A DNA stretch of 64,000 nucleotides, taken from the NCBI GenBank assembly GCA_016787565.1, contig JAEUUG010000011.1, positions 19,188 through 83,187 on the forward strand, in the 5' to 3' direction. Both the position numbers and the translations under genes were made by a program. Positions 1 to 9,569 of this stretch are shown piece after piece. The notes under the pieces are model-generated. The model was not told where the DNA came from. It saw only the letters and a program-made list of their open reading frames with translations, and did not search any database. Source of the stretch: Cyclobacteriaceae bacterium. GTDB taxonomy: Bacteria > Bacteroidota > Bacteroidia > Cytophagales > Cyclobacteriaceae. Position 1 is the stretch's first letter, and the number at the start of each line of letters is the position of its first letter.

Positions 1-872
1 CCGTTCTCATCTTCAATGAAACGAATCATCACACAACTATCCAGCTTTTCACCGTCAAAGCAACCCATCACACCGGTGTAATATCCCCGCTTCTCTCCTT
101 CCGCCTCTCGGATAATTTCAACTGTCTTTGTTTTGGGCGCACCACTAACGGATCCTGCCGGCAAAAGCTGGACCAGGATATCACCCAATTTCGATTCGTA
201 CCCAACGGGTAACTTACCAACAATCTCAGAGCTTACTTGCAAAAGATTCTTGTGATTGGTTTTCAGTTCATCAAGATAACGAAAACGCGTAACCTTTACA
301 TTCGTGGATACCAGACTTAAATCATTGCGAATTAAATCGACTATGGTTACATGTTCCGATAACTCCTTCTCATCATTTACTATCAATTCACGTGCATCAG
401 CAATACCTGCATCAATGGTCCCTTTCATGGGATAAGAGAATATTTTCCCATCCCGAATCTGAATGAAAATCTCCGGTGAGAAAACCAGAAACTTATCATC
501 CACCAATAGTCTATATTTCGCTTTGCTCTGATGAAAAATATTCCGCAGGGAATGACTGATTTGTATTTCGGTTTTAACGGTAAGATTGGTTAGATACGAA
601 TCGCCAAGCCTAAGATGTTGATGAACCCTTTCGAATTTTTTGCCATAGTCTTCCAGGCTGATGGGATTTCGTGAAGTAATTTCGATCGTATCGCCTGATG
701 CTACCGAAGGAAAATTTGTTAGGCCATTAATATCGAATATTATTTGTTGCGGATCAACATCTTCCAATCGTATGGCTAGAGGATTCTCCATCTCAAAATC
801 GACCATAAACAAAAAGGGGACTTTCGCCTGTCCCCACTCGTTTATTTGTTTTATGAACGCTGAAATATTCAT
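1..872 (-). CDS. pabB: Aminodeoxychorismate synthase component I (PabB), C-terminus cut by window edge
   Basis: Chorismate-binding enzyme that, with a glutamine amidotransferase partner, makes 4-amino-4-deoxychorismate for folate synthesis in the cytoplasm. Read on the minus strand from the ATG at 872; the 290 visible codons are open and run off the left edge. The signature PAGSVSGAPK lies at residues 238-247, followed by TKTVEII and a GYYTGVMG stretch, which are typical of the chorismate-binding domain. The protein is short before this domain, which fits PabB better than anthranilate synthase TrpE. It starts 11 bases after the queE stop, so the two are probably co-transcribed. Anthranilate or isochorismate synthase are the alternatives, but the downstream residues seen (LDSCVMIRFIEDENG) fit PabB. 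Confidence 0.85.
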   Translation of the reverse strand, partial: MNISAFIKQINEWGQAKVPFLFMVDFEMENPLAIRLEDVDPQQIIFDINGLTNFPSVASGDTIEITSRNPISLEDYGKKFERVHQHLRLGDSYLTNLTVKTEIQISHSLRNIFHQSKAKYRLLVDDKFLVFSPEIFIQIRDGKIFSYPMKGTIDAGIADARELIVNDEKELSEHVTIVDLIRNDLSLVSTNVKVTRFRYLDELKTNHKNLLQVSSEIVGKLPVGYESKLGDILVQLLPAGSVSGAPKTKTVEIIREAEGEKRGYYTGVMGCFDGEKLDSCVMIRFIEDEN

Positions 873-883
873 CACCTATATCG

Positions 884-1510
884 TTATGGGATGTTCATAT
901 ACTTGTGAATCTGCAACGAAACTTTCCAGCGTGGATTTTTTTTGATAAAATCAATTATCAGCGGAAGCATTTCTTTTTCTTTTGACCACTCCGGTTGAAG
1001 ATACAATGCGCAAGTTGATTTCACGTTCTCTGCCTGTGTAACCGCCCAGTCAAGATCACTTTTATGGAAGGCTACAACCTTCAACTCATCAGCCTGCTCA
1101 AAAATGGATGGATGCGGTGCTTTAAATTTTTTTGGCGAGAGGCAAACCCAATCCCATTCCCCCGTAAGGGGATAAACACCCGATGTTTCAATATTTGTAC
1201 GAAGACCTTCATTCTTCAAAGCCTTTGTGAGTTCTGTGAGATTATACATAACCGGTTCACCACCGGTCACCACCACTAACTCGGTGCCACTGGCTTTGGC
1301 ACGCCTTGCCATTTCGGCAACACCTACCATCGGATGCGCAGCAGCATCCCACGATTCTTTTACATCGCACCACACACAACCCACATCACAACCACCCAGC
1401 CGAATGAAGTATGCGGCATGACCCTGGTAGAATCCTTCACCTTGAATGGTGTAAAAATCCTCCATCAGCGGAAGAGCGAGCGGGGAAATATTTTTACTTG
1501 TTACGGGCAT
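884..1510 (-). CDS. queE: 7-carboxy-7-deazaguanine synthase (QueE), radical SAM
   Basis: Converts 6-carboxytetrahydropterin to 7-carboxy-7-deazaguanine, the ring-contraction step on the way to preQ0 and queuosine. The radical SAM cysteines lie near residues 41, 45 and 48 in CDVGCVWC (CxxxCxxC), preceded by the GEGFYQG region and followed by a GGEP SAM-binding motif near residue 83. About 208 residues, the usual size for the short QueE form. I chose the ATG at 1510 (MPVTSKN); the in-frame codon at 1516 is TTG. It lies directly upstream of pabB on the same strand. No other queuosine genes are visible here. Confidence 0.93.
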   Translation of the reverse strand: MPVTSKNISPLALPLMEDFYTIQGEGFYQGHAAYFIRLGGCDVGCVWCDVKESWDAAAHPMVGVAEMARRAKASGTELVVVTGGEPVMYNLTELTKALKNEGLRTNIETSGVYPLTGEWDWVCLSPKKFKAPHPSIFEQADELKVVAFHKSDLDWAVTQAENVKSTCALYLQPEWSKEKEMLPLIIDFIKKNPRWKVSLQIHKYMNIP

Positions 1511-1569
1511 GAACAATTGAGAAGTTGTAACAGGGAATAGTACCCCATTATGAGTACCTCTGCCTAAGC

Positions 1570-2457
1570 TTAGGGGTGTTGTAATTCAGTGGCACGCAAG
1601 GTGTTCAACAACAAGGAAGCAATGGTCATCGGACCAACCCCTCCGGGTACAGGTGTTATAAAAGAGGCTTTTGGTGCAACCGTTTTAAAATCAACATCAC
1701 CTTTAATGGCCCATCCTTTTGCAAATTGAGGACCTTCAACACGCGTTGTACCTATGTCGATAACAACAGCACCTTCTTTCACCATATCGCCCGTGATCAA
1801 CCCAGGCTTACCCACTGCCACTAATAAAATATCAGCCGACCGGGTAAAGTTTGCCAGGTCTTTGGTGTACTTATGGCAAATCGTAACCGTGGCGTGTGCC
1901 TGTTCCGTTAGCATCATGCTGAGGGGCGCACCGGCTATGCGACTGGCTCCGACTACCACAGCATGTTTACCCTCTGTTTCAATGTTATAGCGTCTTAATA
2001 ACTCCATCACACCAAAAGGAGTCGCGGGCATGAGCAGTGGACTCTTAGAGATGATGCTTCCGAAATTCTGATTCGTAAATCCATCCACATCTTTATCCGG
2101 CCGAATTTTTTCGGTGATCTTCTCCACTGAAATATGCGAAGGCAACGGAAGCTGAACGATAAAACCGTCCACATCGTCATCGTTGTTCACATGGTCGATG
2201 TGCTTCATCAGCTTCTCTTCGCTAATGGTGTCAGCAAAACGCATCATGGTATAGTGGAAGCCCACAGACTTACATGATTTCACTTTATTATCTACATACG
2301 TCTGACTGGCACCATCATCACCTACTAAAATTATTGCCAGGTGCGGAAGTTTCTTGCCTTGCTCCTTTCGCTCAGCAACACGCTGCATGATTTCGGTTTT
2401 GATATCGGTGGATACCTTCTTACCATCAATGAGCGTATAGGATGTTGTTTCTATCAT
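1570..2457 (-). CDS. folD: Bifunctional methylenetetrahydrofolate dehydrogenase/cyclohydrolase (FolD)
   Basis: Interconverts 5,10-methylene-, 5,10-methenyl- and 10-formyl-tetrahydrofolate with NADP, supplying one-carbon units for purines and formyl-Met-tRNA. Family motifs visible: the TYVDNKVKSC stretch that carries the catalytic lysine, the VDGFIVQLPLP loop, and the PGGVGPMTIASLL C-terminal signature. The start is set at the ATG at 2457 (MIETTSYTLIDGKKVS), giving 295 residues, the usual FolD length; an extra 14 in-frame residues upstream match no family sequence. It lies 71 bases downstream of lepA on the same strand and could be transcribed with it. Confidence 0.96.
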   Translation of the reverse strand: MIETTSYTLIDGKKVSTDIKTEIMQRVAERKEQGKKLPHLAIILVGDDGASQTYVDNKVKSCKSVGFHYTMMRFADTISEEKLMKHIDHVNNDDDVDGFIVQLPLPSHISVEKITEKIRPDKDVDGFTNQNFGSIISKSPLLMPATPFGVMELLRRYNIETEGKHAVVVGASRIAGAPLSMMLTEQAHATVTICHKYTKDLANFTRSADILLVAVGKPGLITGDMVKEGAVVIDIGTTRVEGPQFAKGWAIKGDVDFKTVAPKASFITPVPGGVGPMTIASLLLNTLRATELQHP

Positions 2458-2528
2458 GCGCAATCGAAATGTGTGAATATGATTTGATTGAACAAGCATG
2501 CTTGAACCGTCATGCTTTGTTCAACGGG

Positions 2529-4313
2529 TTAATCTATTTTTAATACAGCCATGAACGCTTCCTGCGGAACTTCTACCGTTCCAATCTGGCGCATCCGCTT
2601 CTTCCCTTTCTTCTGCTTCTCTAACAGTTTACGCTTACGCGAAATATCACCACCATAACATTTGGCAATTACGTTTTTGCGAATGGCACTAATGGTTTCA
2701 CGTGCTACGATTTTCTGTCCGATAGCCGCCTGAATGGCCACTTCAAACATGTGGCGTGGAATCAATTCCTTCAATTTTTCACAAAGTTTCCTTCCCCAAT
2801 CCTGGGCTTTACCGCGGTGTACGATGGCACTCAGAGCATCCACTTTTTCACCATTCAGCATCACATCCAGTTTCACCATATCCGATTCACGGAAACCAAT
2901 CAGGTGATAATCCAGAGAAGCATATCCGCGGGAAATCGATTTTAGTTTATCAAAGAAATCAAATACAATTTCGGAGAGTGGCATTTCAAACGTCATCTCT
3001 ACCCGATCGGTGGTGAGGTAGTTTTGATTTTTAATATGACCTCGCTTATCAATACAAAGGCTGATAATCGGACCAATGTATTCGGATTTGGAAATGATTT
3101 GCGCCCGGATAAACGGTTCTTCTATGCGTGACAATCTAGTAGGATCAGGCATCTCAGATGGTGCATTGATGCTGATCTCTTCGCCATCCGTTAAGTATGC
3201 TTTGAACTGAACAGACGGTACCGTGGTAATGACCGTCATGTTGAACTCGCGCTCCAGTCGCTCCTGGATAATTTCCATGTGGAGCATGCCGAGGAATCCG
3301 CAACGGAAACCAAAACCCAATGCGGCAGAGGTTTCGAGTTCCCACACGAGCGAAGCATCATTTAATTGAAGCTTCTCCATGGCATCGCGCAGTTCTTCAA
3401 ACTCTGATGTTTCAACCGGATAAATGCCCGCAAACACCATGGGTTTTACTTCCTGAAAACCACCCAATGATATACCTGGATTGAGTGGATTGGTAATAGT
3501 GTCACCAACATGAACTTCTTTTGCCACTTTAATACCCGATATCAGGTAGCCTACATTGCCGGCACTGATTTCAGGGCAGGCCTGTTTCTCCAGCTTCAAT
3601 ACACCAATTTCTTCCGCATTATATTCCTGGCCTGTGCTGACAAATTTTACTTTGTCGCCTTTGCGGATGGTGCCGTTGAATACGCGGAAGTATACTTCAA
3701 TTCCCCGGAAGGAGTTAAAAACAGAATCAAAAATCATGGCCTGCAGCGGAGCTTTCGGATCCCCTTTTGGCGCCTTGATCCGGTGCACAACGGCTTTCAG
3801 AATTTCTTCAATACCGATGCCTTCTTTTGCGCTGGCGCTGATAACATCTTCACGCTTGCATCCGATCAGTTCAACAATTTCATCGGTCACTTCCTCCGGC
3901 ATAGCATGGGGAAGGTCAATCTTATTCATCACCGGAATAATCTCCAGATCATGTTCAAGTGCCAAATAGAGATTTGAAATAGTCTGTGCCTCAATACCCT
4001 GGCTGGCATCGACAATGAGCAAAGCACCTTCGCAGGCCGCAATGGAACGGGAAACCTCGTATGAAAAATCTACGTGGCCTGGGGTATCGATCAGGTTCAA
4101 AATGTATTCCTGACCATCGAGTTTATAGTGCATCTGGATAGCGTGAGCCTTGATGGTAATGCCCTTTTCGCGCTCCAGATCCATATTATCGAGAACCTGA
4201 GCTTGCATCTGCCGCTGGTTCAGGGTTCCGGTAAATTCCAAAAGCCTGTCAGCCAGCGTGCTTTTACCGTGGTCGATGTGTGCGATTATGCAAAAATTGC
4301 GGATGTTTTCCAT
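2529..4313 (-). CDS. lepA: Elongation factor 4 (LepA) back-translocating GTPase
   Basis: Ribosome-associated translational GTPase related to EF-G. It has the usual 594-residue length. GTPase motifs: AHIDHGKST (11-19), DTPGH (76-80) and NKID (130-133). The family C-terminal domain begins near residue 480 and contains the basic [17 protein letters not shown] segment that contacts the ribosome. Start ATG at 4313. A Bacteroidota -7 box lies about 55 bases upstream at 4369-4376. No truncation or missing motif. Confidence 0.98.
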   Translation of the reverse strand: MENIRNFCIIAHIDHGKSTLADRLLEFTGTLNQRQMQAQVLDNMDLEREKGITIKAHAIQMHYKLDGQEYILNLIDTPGHVDFSYEVSRSIAACEGALLIVDASQGIEAQTISNLYLALEHDLEIIPVMNKIDLPHAMPEEVTDEIVELIGCKREDVISASAKEGIGIEEILKAVVHRIKAPKGDPKAPLQAMIFDSVFNSFRGIEVYFRVFNGTIRKGDKVKFVSTGQEYNAEEIGVLKLEKQACPEISAGNVGYLISGIKVAKEVHVGDTITNPLNPGISLGGFQEVKPMVFAGIYPVETSEFEELRDAMEKLQLNDASLVWELETSAALGFGFRCGFLGMLHMEIIQERLEREFNMTVITTVPSVQFKAYLTDGEEISINAPSEMPDPTRLSRIEEPFIRAQIISKSEYIGPIISLCIDKRGHIKNQNYLTTDRVEMTFEMPLSEIVFDFFDKLKSISRGYASLDYHLIGFRESDMVKLDVMLNGEKVDALSAIVHRGKAQDWGRKLCEKLKELIPRHMFEVAIQAAIGQKIVARETISAIRKNVIAKCYGGDISRKRKLLEKQKKGKKRMRQIGTVEVPQEAFMAVLKID

Positions 4314-4368
4314 TCTCTCTACCTCAAAATCAAGTTTTACAGTCCGTTAAGGATGTATTTTAAGGACG

Positions 4369-4376
4369 CAAAAGTA
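4369..4376 (-). promoter_or_regulatory. Bacteroidota-type -7 box for lepA
   Basis: On the minus strand the sequence reads TACTTTTGC, an exact match to the TAnnTTTG consensus used by the primary sigma factor of Bacteroidota. It lies 55 bases before the lepA ATG. I see no clear -33 TTG at the usual spacing, so the assignment rests on the -7 box and position alone. Confidence 0.5.
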
Positions 4377-4497
4377 GGAAAATATTAGTGGATAAGAGCG
4401 GTTTCCGTGAGGTACAGAAAGAAGTTTTAAACCTCAGCGTTGAAGGAATCTTTCATCTCAGTTTCAAGTCAGCCAGTTGCCAGTTAAGCGGACTTTG

Positions 4498-5793
4498 CTA
4501 CTTATAAACAACTCCATCTTTCATCACAAAACTCACGGTTTCCATTGTTTTGATGTTCTTCAATGGATTGTCATCGGTGGCCACAATATCGGCAAGCTTT
4601 CCGGGTTCGATGGTCCCGATTTTATCTGACATCCCTAATATTCCCGCATTTACTACCGTTGCGGACTTAATTGACTCGATCGGAGGCATACCAGCTTCTA
4701 CCATATAGGTGAATTCCTTTCCATTTTCACCATGCGGGAATACACCAGCATCGGTTCCAAAAGCGATCTTTACGCCACGCTTATAGGCTTTGCCAAAGGT
4801 AGTCTGAATTTGAGGCCCAATTTCCAAGGCCTTCGGCACTACCAGCGGATGGTAATACCCTGGCTCTTTTGCTTTTTCCCCCACAAACTTTCCGGCTGTA
4901 ATAGTCGGAACATAAAAAGTACCTTTTTCTTTCATGAGGTCCATCACCTCTTCCGTCATTTTAGTGCCGTGCTCAATCGTTGTAATGCCCGCTAAAACTG
5001 CGCGCTTCATCCCCTCAGTTCCATGTGCATGTGCCGCGGTGTGCATACCATAGTCTTTTGCTGTTTCAATTATCGCTTTCAGTTCCTCATCCGTAAACTG
5101 CGGTCCCGATCCATCTTTTGCTATACTCAGAACACCACCGGTTGCCGTGATCTTGATCAAATCTGATCCATCCTTGTACCGCTGCCGCACCGCCTGGCGG
5201 GCGTCTTCCGGTGAGTTGATCACACCTTCGCGCGGTCCGGGATCGCCCATCAAATCTTTTCGATAACCATTTGTCGGGTCGGCATGCCCACCCGTTGTGG
5301 CTATTGACTTACCCGCTGAAAAAATTCGCGGACCAACCACCAACCCCTGGTTGATGGCATTACGTAAAGCGTTATTAACACCCGAACCGCCCAAATCCCG
5401 CACTGTGGTGAAGCCTGCCAATAATGTTTTTCGTGCAAAAACGGTTGAGCGAAAGGCAACGTCAGCTTCGTTAAAGGTGAAGCGTTGGATGGCCTGATCT
5501 TTACTTGTTTCACTTTCCAGGTGAACGTGCATATCGATCAGTCCGGGCATCACGGTTTTTTTGCTCAGGTCGATCAGCTTATCGCTTGCTCCGGGTTTTG
5601 TAAATCCCTTTTCAACCAAAACAATTTTATTGCCCTCTACCACCACCGTCATCTGCGGCTGGGCGTCATTGGTTTTTCCGTCAATCAGGTTACCGCAATG
5701 AATAATCGAGCGCTGAGCAAAACCAATATTAGAATGACCAGCCATGATCAATAGTAATGCATACATTACTTTCAGTATAGACTTCGTTTTCAT
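4498..5793 (-). CDS. Secreted amidohydrolase family protein (imidazolonepropionase/prolidase-like)
   Basis: Metal-dependent hydrolase of the amidohydrolase superfamily, exported by an N-terminal signal peptide (about residues 1-26, ending GFAQ). Metal-site residues visible: HVH at 89-91, a lysine at 215 in [11 protein letters not shown] at 256-258, H276 in TIEHGT, and D349 in FGTDAG. This pattern fits the binuclear subgroup that includes Xaa-Pro dipeptidases and secreted imidazolonepropionase-like enzymes of Bacteroidota. The substrate cannot be told from sequence. The ATG overlaps the stop of the TerB-like gene upstream (ATGA), so the two are translationally coupled. Confidence 0.88.
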   Translation of the reverse strand: MKTKSILKVMYALLLIMAGHSNIGFAQRSIIHCGNLIDGKTNDAQPQMTVVVEGNKIVLVEKGFTKPGASDKLIDLSKKTVMPGLIDMHVHLESETSKDQAIQRFTFNEADVAFRSTVFARKTLLAGFTTVRDLGGSGVNNALRNAINQGLVVGPRIFSAGKSIATTGGHADPTNGYRKDLMGDPGPREGVINSPEDARQAVRQRYKDGSDLIKITATGGVLSIAKDGSGPQFTDEELKAIIETAKDYGMHTAAHAHGTEGMKRAVLAGITTIEHGTKMTEEVMDLMKEKGTFYVPTITAGKFVGEKAKEPGYYHPLVVPKALEIGPQIQTTFGKAYKRGVKIAFGTDAGVFPHGENGKEFTYMVEAGMPPIESIKSATVVNAGILGMSDKIGTIEPGKLADIVATDDNPLKNIKTMETVSFVMKDGVVYK

Positions 5794-6194
5794 CTCTGCG
5801 CCTTTAGATATTTTTCGGTAAGTTTTTTTAACTCTTGCTTTTCATCTTCTGCCATAGCAGCTGCCTTCACGTGCAACATCAGATCAAACATCACTTCCTG
5901 ATCGTAACCAAGACCAGACGCTACTTTGGAGCAAAACATAATTTCTTCCTTGTACATGCGTTCATCTATTTTCATGAGCTGCACCAGGCTAAAGATGTAA
6001 TCAAACTTCTGATCATCCGAAAGGTTCTGTGGTACGATAAGTTCATGCCGCCTGTCAAACAGATCAACAACCTGATCGGGATAAATGCCGTTGGCACGGC
6101 CAATATTAATGATATAGTTTTTCTCCCGGTCAGCCACCCGTCCGTCAATTTGGGCGAGGTTGATCAAAAGTTTCATTTGCGACAATACAGGCAT
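5790..6194 (-). CDS. TerB-like (tellurite-resistance/DjlA N-terminal fold) protein
   Basis: A 134-residue, mostly helical cytoplasmic protein with no signal peptide. The opening segment [20 protein letters not shown], then a second [12 protein letters not shown] unit, resembles TerB/DjlA-N domains, whose acidic residues bind metal in some members. The molecular role is unknown. It overlaps the downstream amidohydrolase by 4 bases. Start ATG at 6194. The call to the TerB family is by motif only. Confidence 0.7.
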   Translation of the reverse strand: MPVLSQMKLLINLAQIDGRVADREKNYIINIGRANGIYPDQVVDLFDRRHELIVPQNLSDDQKFDYIFSLVQLMKIDERMYKEEIMFCSKVASGLGYDQEVMFDLMLHVKAAAMAEDEKQELKKLTEKYLKAQR

Positions 6195-6300
6195 GGTGAA
6201 TTTTATTAGGGGTTATCCGTTCACGTGTGTGGTTTTACTTCAAGGCTTTGAACTTCCAACCTAACAACTAAATAACAAATAACCAATATCTTTAACGGAC

Positions 6301-6891
6301 ATGAATTTTCTGGCTCATCTGTATCTGTCTGGCACCAGCCCCAAAATTATGGTGGGTAATTTTATTGGCGATTTTGTAAAAGGTAAAAGTCAGTTGAACA
6401 CCTTCGAAGCAGAAATTATTCGCGGCATTGAATTGCACCGCGCCATCGATGAATTCACCGACAGTCATCCAGTGGTCTCACTAAGCAAAAACAGGCTGCG
6501 ACCCAAATACAGACATTATTCACCTGTTATTGTTGATGTTCTATACGATCACTTCCTGGCAAAATACTGGAGCCAGTATCATGATACGTTACTTCCTGAC
6601 TTTGCCACATCATCGTATCAAACGCTGGAGCGTTTTCACGCGATATTACCACCGGAAGTTCAGCGCATGCTTCCTTACATGATCAGTGGCAACTGGCTTG
6701 TTCATTACGCCCGTATTGAAGGAATTCAACGCGCCCTCACGGGCATGGCAAGGCGAACAAAATTTGATTCAAAGATGGATGAATCCATCAATGATTTGCG
6801 TGCGCATTACGATGCTTTTAAGGAGGAATTTGAAGTGTTCTTTCCAGAATTAAAGGCGTACGCACATGAGTTTTTAAAAAACCATCCGTAA
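6301..6891 (+). CDS. acpH: Acyl carrier protein phosphodiesterase (AcpH/DUF479 family)
   Basis: Family proteins remove the 4'-phosphopantetheine group from holo-ACP. The opening MNFLAHLYLSG, GNFIGDFVKG and the GIELHRAIDEFTDSHP segment are the characteristic HD-like metal-binding motifs of this family. 196 residues, full length, cytoplasmic. It is divergent from the TerB-like gene across a 106-base gap. A TATCTTTA sequence just upstream of the ATG could be a weak -7 box. Confidence 0.88.
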   Translation: MNFLAHLYLSGTSPKIMVGNFIGDFVKGKSQLNTFEAEIIRGIELHRAIDEFTDSHPVVSLSKNRLRPKYRHYSPVIVDVLYDHFLAKYWSQYHDTLLPDFATSSYQTLERFHAILPPEVQRMLPYMISGNWLVHYARIEGIQRALTGMARRTKFDSKMDESINDLRAHYDAFKEEFEVFFPELKAYAHEFLKNHP

Positions 6892-6905
6892 CGAATAATC
6901 AGGTT

Positions 6906-9077
6906 TTAAATATTCCACCAGTAGGTAAATTTCAACACCAGGGCCCGGTTCTTCACACCAAAGTTTTCAGGAAAGTAGTTATCGGTATACACAATAAACA
7001 AATCGGACGCGGGTCGGTAACGCCATTGAATGCGTGTATTCAAATTAATGTTATCCTGCTGTTCATTATACTGCGCAAAAGCGGTGAAAAACAATTTGTT
7101 AGTCATGGTAACATCGAGGCGTGGGCCAATTAACCAGAACGTATTACGTCCCCACGGTTCTGGCAGTTGGATATCATTATAACTGGAGCTTACCGCAATA
7201 CTCACGAAAGGCTGAACGCGATACCCCAGATCGGCCGTCAGGTTGAGGCGGGTACCATCGGCATAATACCCACCATACCGCATTGTAAAACCATAGGTAA
7301 ATAATTGTTGTGGTCTGGAGTAGTATTCTAAACCAAAAGCATTCCAGTTGTGCTCCGAGCCAGTTGCTAATGTATCCAGTCCGGAGTTGGTGGGATCAAA
7401 CGGCTTGAGCAACTTAACATAATTATGTGCCACCCACCCGAGGAATGTACTTTGCGACCGGAATGTAAACTTGTAGGCCAAAAAACTTTCATTATCGGTT
7501 TGATTAAACTTGGTGTCGTAGAAGTAAGTAGAACTGATGGTGGGTCCGTGCGTCAATACCTTCTTGCTTTTCGAAAGAAACAAATAACTCACTTGCGGAT
7601 TTACCTTGATGTAGTTCTGCCGCGGCACATACCCCACCTCAGCATTGTAATTTTTTCCAACATACTCGTGTTGCCAAAATACATTCCACCTGCGCGTGGC
7701 GTATTGAATGTTTGCTGCATGGGTGATGTCATCACCTTTCTTATCGGGACTGATGGATTTCAACAGCAGCATTTTACCTGTCCAAAGATTATTGGAAGAA
7801 GCTAAGTTGTATTCCAAACCAACATTTCGATTATATGTTGAATAGGTAGCCGCATCAGATGGCGAAGGTGTATAATCAAGCGACTGCTTGTTAATAAAAA
7901 TGAATCCGATGTTTGATCGGGCAAAGACCCTTCTCTGGATGGCCAGCACAGCAAAGTTTTGCGAAGGCAGATAAATTGAGTCGATATTACTTGTCTGCAT
8001 ATCCATGGCACCAATGCGCCAGTTTTTATTGAGCTTTCCGCTGACGCGGGCGCCAAATTGAATCGGTACTCCCAGGCCAATGCGCCTGGAAAAGAAAGGT
8101 CGAATAGTAGCGTAGCCAAAGTTGGCGAACAGGTCACCATTTTCCAGAAAGAATTGTCGTCTTTCCGGAAAGAACAATTCAAACCGGTCGAGGTTTGTTA
8201 CTTGCCGGTCAACTTCCACTTGCGAAAAATCCGGGTTAATCGTTAAATCAAGGTTAAGTGATGAGGTTAACCCGATTTTTACATCACCTCCAATTTCCTT
8301 CTGGTACTGTGTAGGTTTCTTGTTCGCATAGTCACGGTTAACGCCACCCAGTATATAGGGTATAACGGATATGTTCGGCCCGATGGATGGCGGTGGTTTA
8401 TCCCAAACAAGCGTACCCGAATACGCTAACGATGCAGTCGGAAATTGTCGTGGTACAGGTGCCCAAGCCGATTTTTCTGTTGTCTTCAAATCAAGCCGAC
8501 TGAAATTAATTCCCCACTCTGTAATTCCTTTTTTGTAGCGAATGGTTTTGAAAGGAATACCCATTTCAAAAACCCATTTATCAGCATAATTTTTGACAAC
8601 CGATTGCCATTTATTATCCCAACTCAAATCAACTTTTCCACCTTCGTACATCACACCATCCCATTGGGCACCAGCAGCATTGGCACCAAAAGAAAAACCG
8701 TTGGTCTGATCATCGAAGGGATCCATGAACAATAGAAAATTATCATTCTTCCCAAAGTTAAAATCACGCCTCAGTGATTCCACCATGTACGGTCCACTTA
8801 CGGCATGATGGCAAATGGCAATCAGGTAGAGGTTCTCATCATCGTACGTCATCCGCACTTCTGTGCGAACTTTTGCACGGCTGGTATCCATGGGCAACAC
8901 CATATAAAAATCGGTGGCCGTTTCAGCTTCTGCCCACGAAGCTTCATCCATGTTACCATCAATCACAATGGGCGATGAAGCCTGGTGCAAATGCAGTTGA
9001 AAGGATTCATTCTTTTTTTGGGCGATGGCCGGAAGAAAAAGGCAGGTGAAAAGGAAAAGTAAACTTACTTTCAACAC
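6906..9077 (-). CDS. DUF5916 outer-membrane protein with N-terminal CBM9-like domain
   Basis: Large exported protein: a hydrophobic signal stretch ending AIAQ, then a CBM9-like beta-sandwich (IVIDGNMDEASWAEAE, followed by VRMTYDDENLYLIAICHH), then about 500 residues of alternating aromatic strands typical of the DUF5916 beta-barrel, ending in an aromatic residue-rich strand (LKFTYWWNI). Function unknown; the family is common in Bacteroidota outer membranes. No ATG sits before the signal peptide: the open frame extends to 9146 through GTG/TTG codons, and I place the start at the GTG near 9077 because it puts the signal peptide at the N-terminus. The exact start is uncertain. Confidence 0.8.
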   Translation of the reverse strand: MLKVSLLFLFTCLFLPAIAQKKNESFQLHLHQASSPIVIDGNMDEASWAEAETATDFYMVLPMDTSRAKVRTEVRMTYDDENLYLIAICHHAVSGPYMVESLRRDFNFGKNDNFLLFMDPFDDQTNGFSFGANAAGAQWDGVMYEGGKVDLSWDNKWQSVVKNYADKWVFEMGIPFKTIRYKKGITEWGINFSRLDLKTTEKSAWAPVPRQFPTASLAYSGTLVWDKPPPSIGPNISVIPYILGGVNRDYANKKPTQYQKEIGGDVKIGLTSSLNLDLTINPDFSQVEVDRQVTNLDRFELFFPERRQFFLENGDLFANFGYATIRPFFSRRIGLGVPIQFGARVSGKLNKNWRIGAMDMQTSNIDSIYLPSQNFAVLAIQRRVFARSNIGFIFINKQSLDYTPSPSDAATYSTYNRNVGLEYNLASSNNLWTGKMLLLKSISPDKKGDDITHAANIQYATRRWNVFWQHEYVGKNYNAEVGYVPRQNYIKVNPQVSYLFLSKSKKVLTHGPTISSTYFYDTKFNQTDNESFLAYKFTFRSQSTFLGWVAHNYVKLLKPFDPTNSGLDTLATGSEHNWNAFGLEYYSRPQQLFTYGFTMRYGGYYADGTRLNLTADLGYRVQPFVSIAVSSSYNDIQLPEPWGRNTFWLIGPRLDVTMTNKLFFTAFAQYNEQQDNINLNTRIQWRYRPASDLFIVYTDNYFPENFGVKNRALVLKFTYWWNI

Positions 9078-9201
9078 ACGAATGGAGTAGAGGCTTTTAG
9101 CATTGACCTTCTGGTGTAAAGGTATTAAACCGAAACAAAATAGCACGCTTCACCACAGTAGTCGATGATCATTATTATTTTAGCGGTTCATTACCACCTG
9201 C

Positions 9202-9561
9202 ATGCATAACGATCCGGAGTTAAATGGAAAATACCTGGGCACCATTTCACAAGATTTTGTGAAAGTTGCCGATACTATTAAAGAAGCTTCATACCAAATC
9301 CGAAAAGCAGGCTTTGAAAATCCTGTCTTCCCGGTATGCAAAGATTCGCAACCGATCGGGCAGTTGCTGCTCGACCGGCTTCATGCCGACATTGACTGGA
9401 ACTATTATGCTTCCTTTATGGATGAATTTGTGCAACGCCAATTGATTACCAGCATAGATGAGTTTAAACTTGCCTACAAAGACCCTGACGAGTTTTGTTG
9501 TTTGTTCGTGGTGGACCGTGAGTTCACCAACTTTGTATTTATTCCTTACCCTGAAGATTAA
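9202..9561 (+). CDS. Conserved hypothetical protein, 119 aa
   Basis: Small soluble protein with no signal peptide or membrane segment. It is acidic, with a mixed alpha/beta look (VKVADTIKEASYQIRKAG; CCLFVVDREFTNFVFIPYPED at the end). I do not recognise a named domain. The start ATG at 9202 is the first in frame and lies 8 bases before the histidine kinase's preceding gap ends; the stop is 8 bases before the kinase ATG, so the two may be co-transcribed. Proteins like this appear as 'hypothetical' in many Cytophagales, but the role is unknown. Confidence 0.75.
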   Translation: MHNDPELNGKYLGTISQDFVKVADTIKEASYQIRKAGFENPVFPVCKDSQPIGQLLLDRLHADIDWNYYASFMDEFVQRQLITSIDEFKLAYKDPDEFCCLFVVDREFTNFVFIPYPED

Positions 9562-9569
9562 GTTTTTGA

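Noticed and set aside
3510..3977. 155-codon open frame antisense to lepA
   Set aside because: It lies wholly within the highly conserved lepA coding sequence and has no recognisable protein features.
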